DNA of 25,000 nt from Tubiluchus corallicola (Eukaryota; Priapulida; Priapulimorpha; Priapulimorphida; Tubiluchidae): the NCBI GenBank assembly GCA_030141605.1, contig JAQGDQ010001594.1, positions 2,501-27,500 of the forward strand, in the 5' to 3' direction. Every line of letters starts with the position of its first letter. Positions within the stretch are counted from its first letter, which is position 1. The notes beneath the pieces are model-generated. The model did not search any database, was not told the origin of the DNA, and saw only the letters and a program-made list of their open reading frames with translations. The position numbers and the translations under genes are program-made. Shown piece by piece: positions 1 through 25,000 of the stretch.

Positions 1-348
1 ATAACAATATACTAAAAATGGTGCTAAAATGGCAAACTAGAAAATCTACATAGCATAAAAAAACAGCGCAAGGTACAGTACTTTAGAGACGACTTTGTAC
101 AGATCAGCATAGCATGCATACTAAATGTCTTAAATACTTTAAAAAATTATCAGCAGTTGCAAAATGAAGCACATTTTATGCTTCCATTGAATCCCAATGT
201 ATCCCGTGGGATACAGGCTATATTTAGCACGCGGGCACAGGTAGAAAAAAAATTATTATTATGTGTAAACAAGATGGACATACTGAACAAAAGTACCAAG
301 CCAAAAAAATTTCCTTATTAAAAAATAATTTGGGACTGAAAGGGTTAA

Positions 349-371
349 ACCGCCCGGGCGGTAATATTACC
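349..371. repeat. Two overlapping perfect palindromes
   Basis: ACCGCCCGGGCGGT (349-362) and GGTAATATTACC (360-371) are both exact palindromes and overlap by three bases. Immediately to the left is AGGGTTAA (341-348). Read on the minus strand this is TTAACCCTTTCAGTCCC, which resembles a piggyBac-type terminus (TTAA target followed by CCCTTT). No matching second end was seen in the window. Confidence 0.5.
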
Positions 372-426
372 ATCAGCACAGCGTGTAAGTGTGTTGTTAT
401 AGCATGCTACTGAAAGATCCCTAGAT

Positions 427-645
427 TGTTATTATGGTGATGATATGATGATGATGATGACGACGAACACAGCAACAACGATAACAACGATGACAATTAT
501 ACCACGACAATGATAGCAACAGAAATATCAACAATGACAACAACATTGGCAGTAGCAACGGCAACAGCAATAGCAGCAACAACAGCCACAAGAGCAAAAG
601 CAACAACAGCAACTTCAACAACAGCAGCAATAGCAACAACAGTCA
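427..645. repeat. CAA/CAG-rich imperfect trinucleotide tract
   Basis: Degenerate runs of ATG, CAA, CAG and GCAA triplets. The minus strand is open as a Leu-rich reading frame, but this is a product of the triplet repeat and shows no gene features. Confidence 0.75.
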
Positions 646-1355
646 TAAGTCATAAGTTTTGCTTAAGTCTCCAATCATCTTGTTTTTGAGGACCAGTCAA
701 TTGTTGCACCGAAAATGCGAGCAGTCCCCGAGCTGGGATGTAATTGACTACACCACTGCACTACTACTCATGCTTTATGACAGCATCTAAATAAACCACG
801 GTTGTTGTAATGAAATCTAATGTATATTTGTTTTTGTATATCATCTTGAAATTGCGTCCTTTTGAAGAATATGTAGCCAGTAATACAATATGTACAATTT
901 TAGATTAAATACTCATAATTGTTTTGAATATATTTCCTGCACTATTTTTCTACGATTATAATTTTCACTAGAAGCCCACTTACAAGTCATGTTACTCTAC
1001 CTCACCACCACCCACCCCTCAACCCCTTTTTAACCTAGGAGTGACCTACCTTCTCATCTGCTATCTGCTCCTGTAAATGTCTTCAAGACGTCCCAGCTGG
1101 TCGTTAAAGCCAAACTGGGATTACAATGTCAATAAACAACCCACTATAGTAGTTTTTGCTGACAGACAACACTGCAATTTATTTGCACGGGTTTACATGG
1201 GGAGATAGGATTCATCCAGGACGGGATAATTATGCGGAAAGGGCAAACGACGTTAAGACTGTCAGTTTTGCTGTCAATGGGAATTTTCGCAGGATAGTTT
1301 TGTGGTGCTCAGTTTGTGAATCTTGATCAAGTTCTAGAACTTTTTCTTACTTTAA

Positions 1356-25000
<23,645 letters not shown>

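Larger units (their letters stand above)
1..1355. other. Upstream flank, no gene recognised
   Basis: No convincing coding exon is visible here. The stretch is AT-rich and holds two adjacent palindromes (349-371), a CAA/CAG-rich tract (about 427-645), and AATAAA-type signals near 790 and 1132 that could be the 3' ends of an upstream transcript or of retroelement relics. The last 200 bases should contain 5' UTR or promoter of the aminopeptidase gene, but I see no clear TATA box or initiator. Confidence 0.5.

Noticed and set aside
360-371. TAATATTAC nonamer as a rolling-circle replication origin of a CRESS DNA virus
   Set aside because: The nonamer is part of a plain palindrome; the flanks do not form the required stem around it and no Rep-like frame is nearby.

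Overview
This is metazoan (invertebrate-like) nuclear DNA. It holds one interrupted gene on the + strand, and almost everything else is intron sequence, tandem repeats and transposon relics. Splice-phase-consistent exons, GT/GC-AG introns, Tc1/mariner-like and hAT-like relics, a tRNA-derived SINE and non-LTR 3' tails all point to an animal. A marine invertebrate such as a mollusc is plausible, but I cannot fix the taxon from the sequence alone.

The gene is an M1-family zinc aminopeptidase of the aminopeptidase N / ERAP / glutamyl-aminopeptidase branch. I assembled 13 exons (1356-2268, 3860-3953, 5375-5519, 6494-6631, 7963-8095, 9162-9316, 11472-11585, 12912-13049, 15119-15184, 19073-19144, 20893-21053, 22587-22672 and 24933-25000, the last cut by the window end). 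They join in one open frame of 761 codons with every phase matching. The product starts with a signal peptide or signal anchor, followed by a long polar stalk with a furin-like RSKR site. The M1 body keeps the HELAH...E zinc site and the catalytic Tyr, but it has an altered exopeptidase motif (GGLEH for GAMEN) and Thr where APN/ERAP enzymes have a substrate-binding Gln. Intron 12 appears to be a GC-AG intron. The 3' part of the gene lies beyond the window.

Layout: 1-1355 is upstream flank with palindromes and a CAA/CAG-rich tract. Introns 1-2 hold a (CT)n tract, an internally deleted Tc1-like element and a (GAT)n tract. Introns 3-5 hold short microsatellites, a non-LTR tail, a tRNA-like relic and an hAT-like element. 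Introns 6-8 hold a 500-bp (CT)n tract, a second non-LTR tail, a 91-bp tandem repeat and a second copy of the Tc1-like element. Intron 9 is almost wholly two minisatellites (55 x 37 bp and about 29 x 58 bp). Intron 10 holds a (CAGACA)n tract, intron 11 a 20 x 49 bp minisatellite, and intron 12 a SINE with a long (AAT)n tail.

The most striking observation is the 37-bp minisatellite. It begins inside the end of exon 9 and is an amplification of the exon 9/intron 9 junction, so about 55 copies of the 5' splice site (CAG|GTAATG) lie head to tail. Each copy also resembles a joined 3'/5' splice site of the kind used in recursive splicing.
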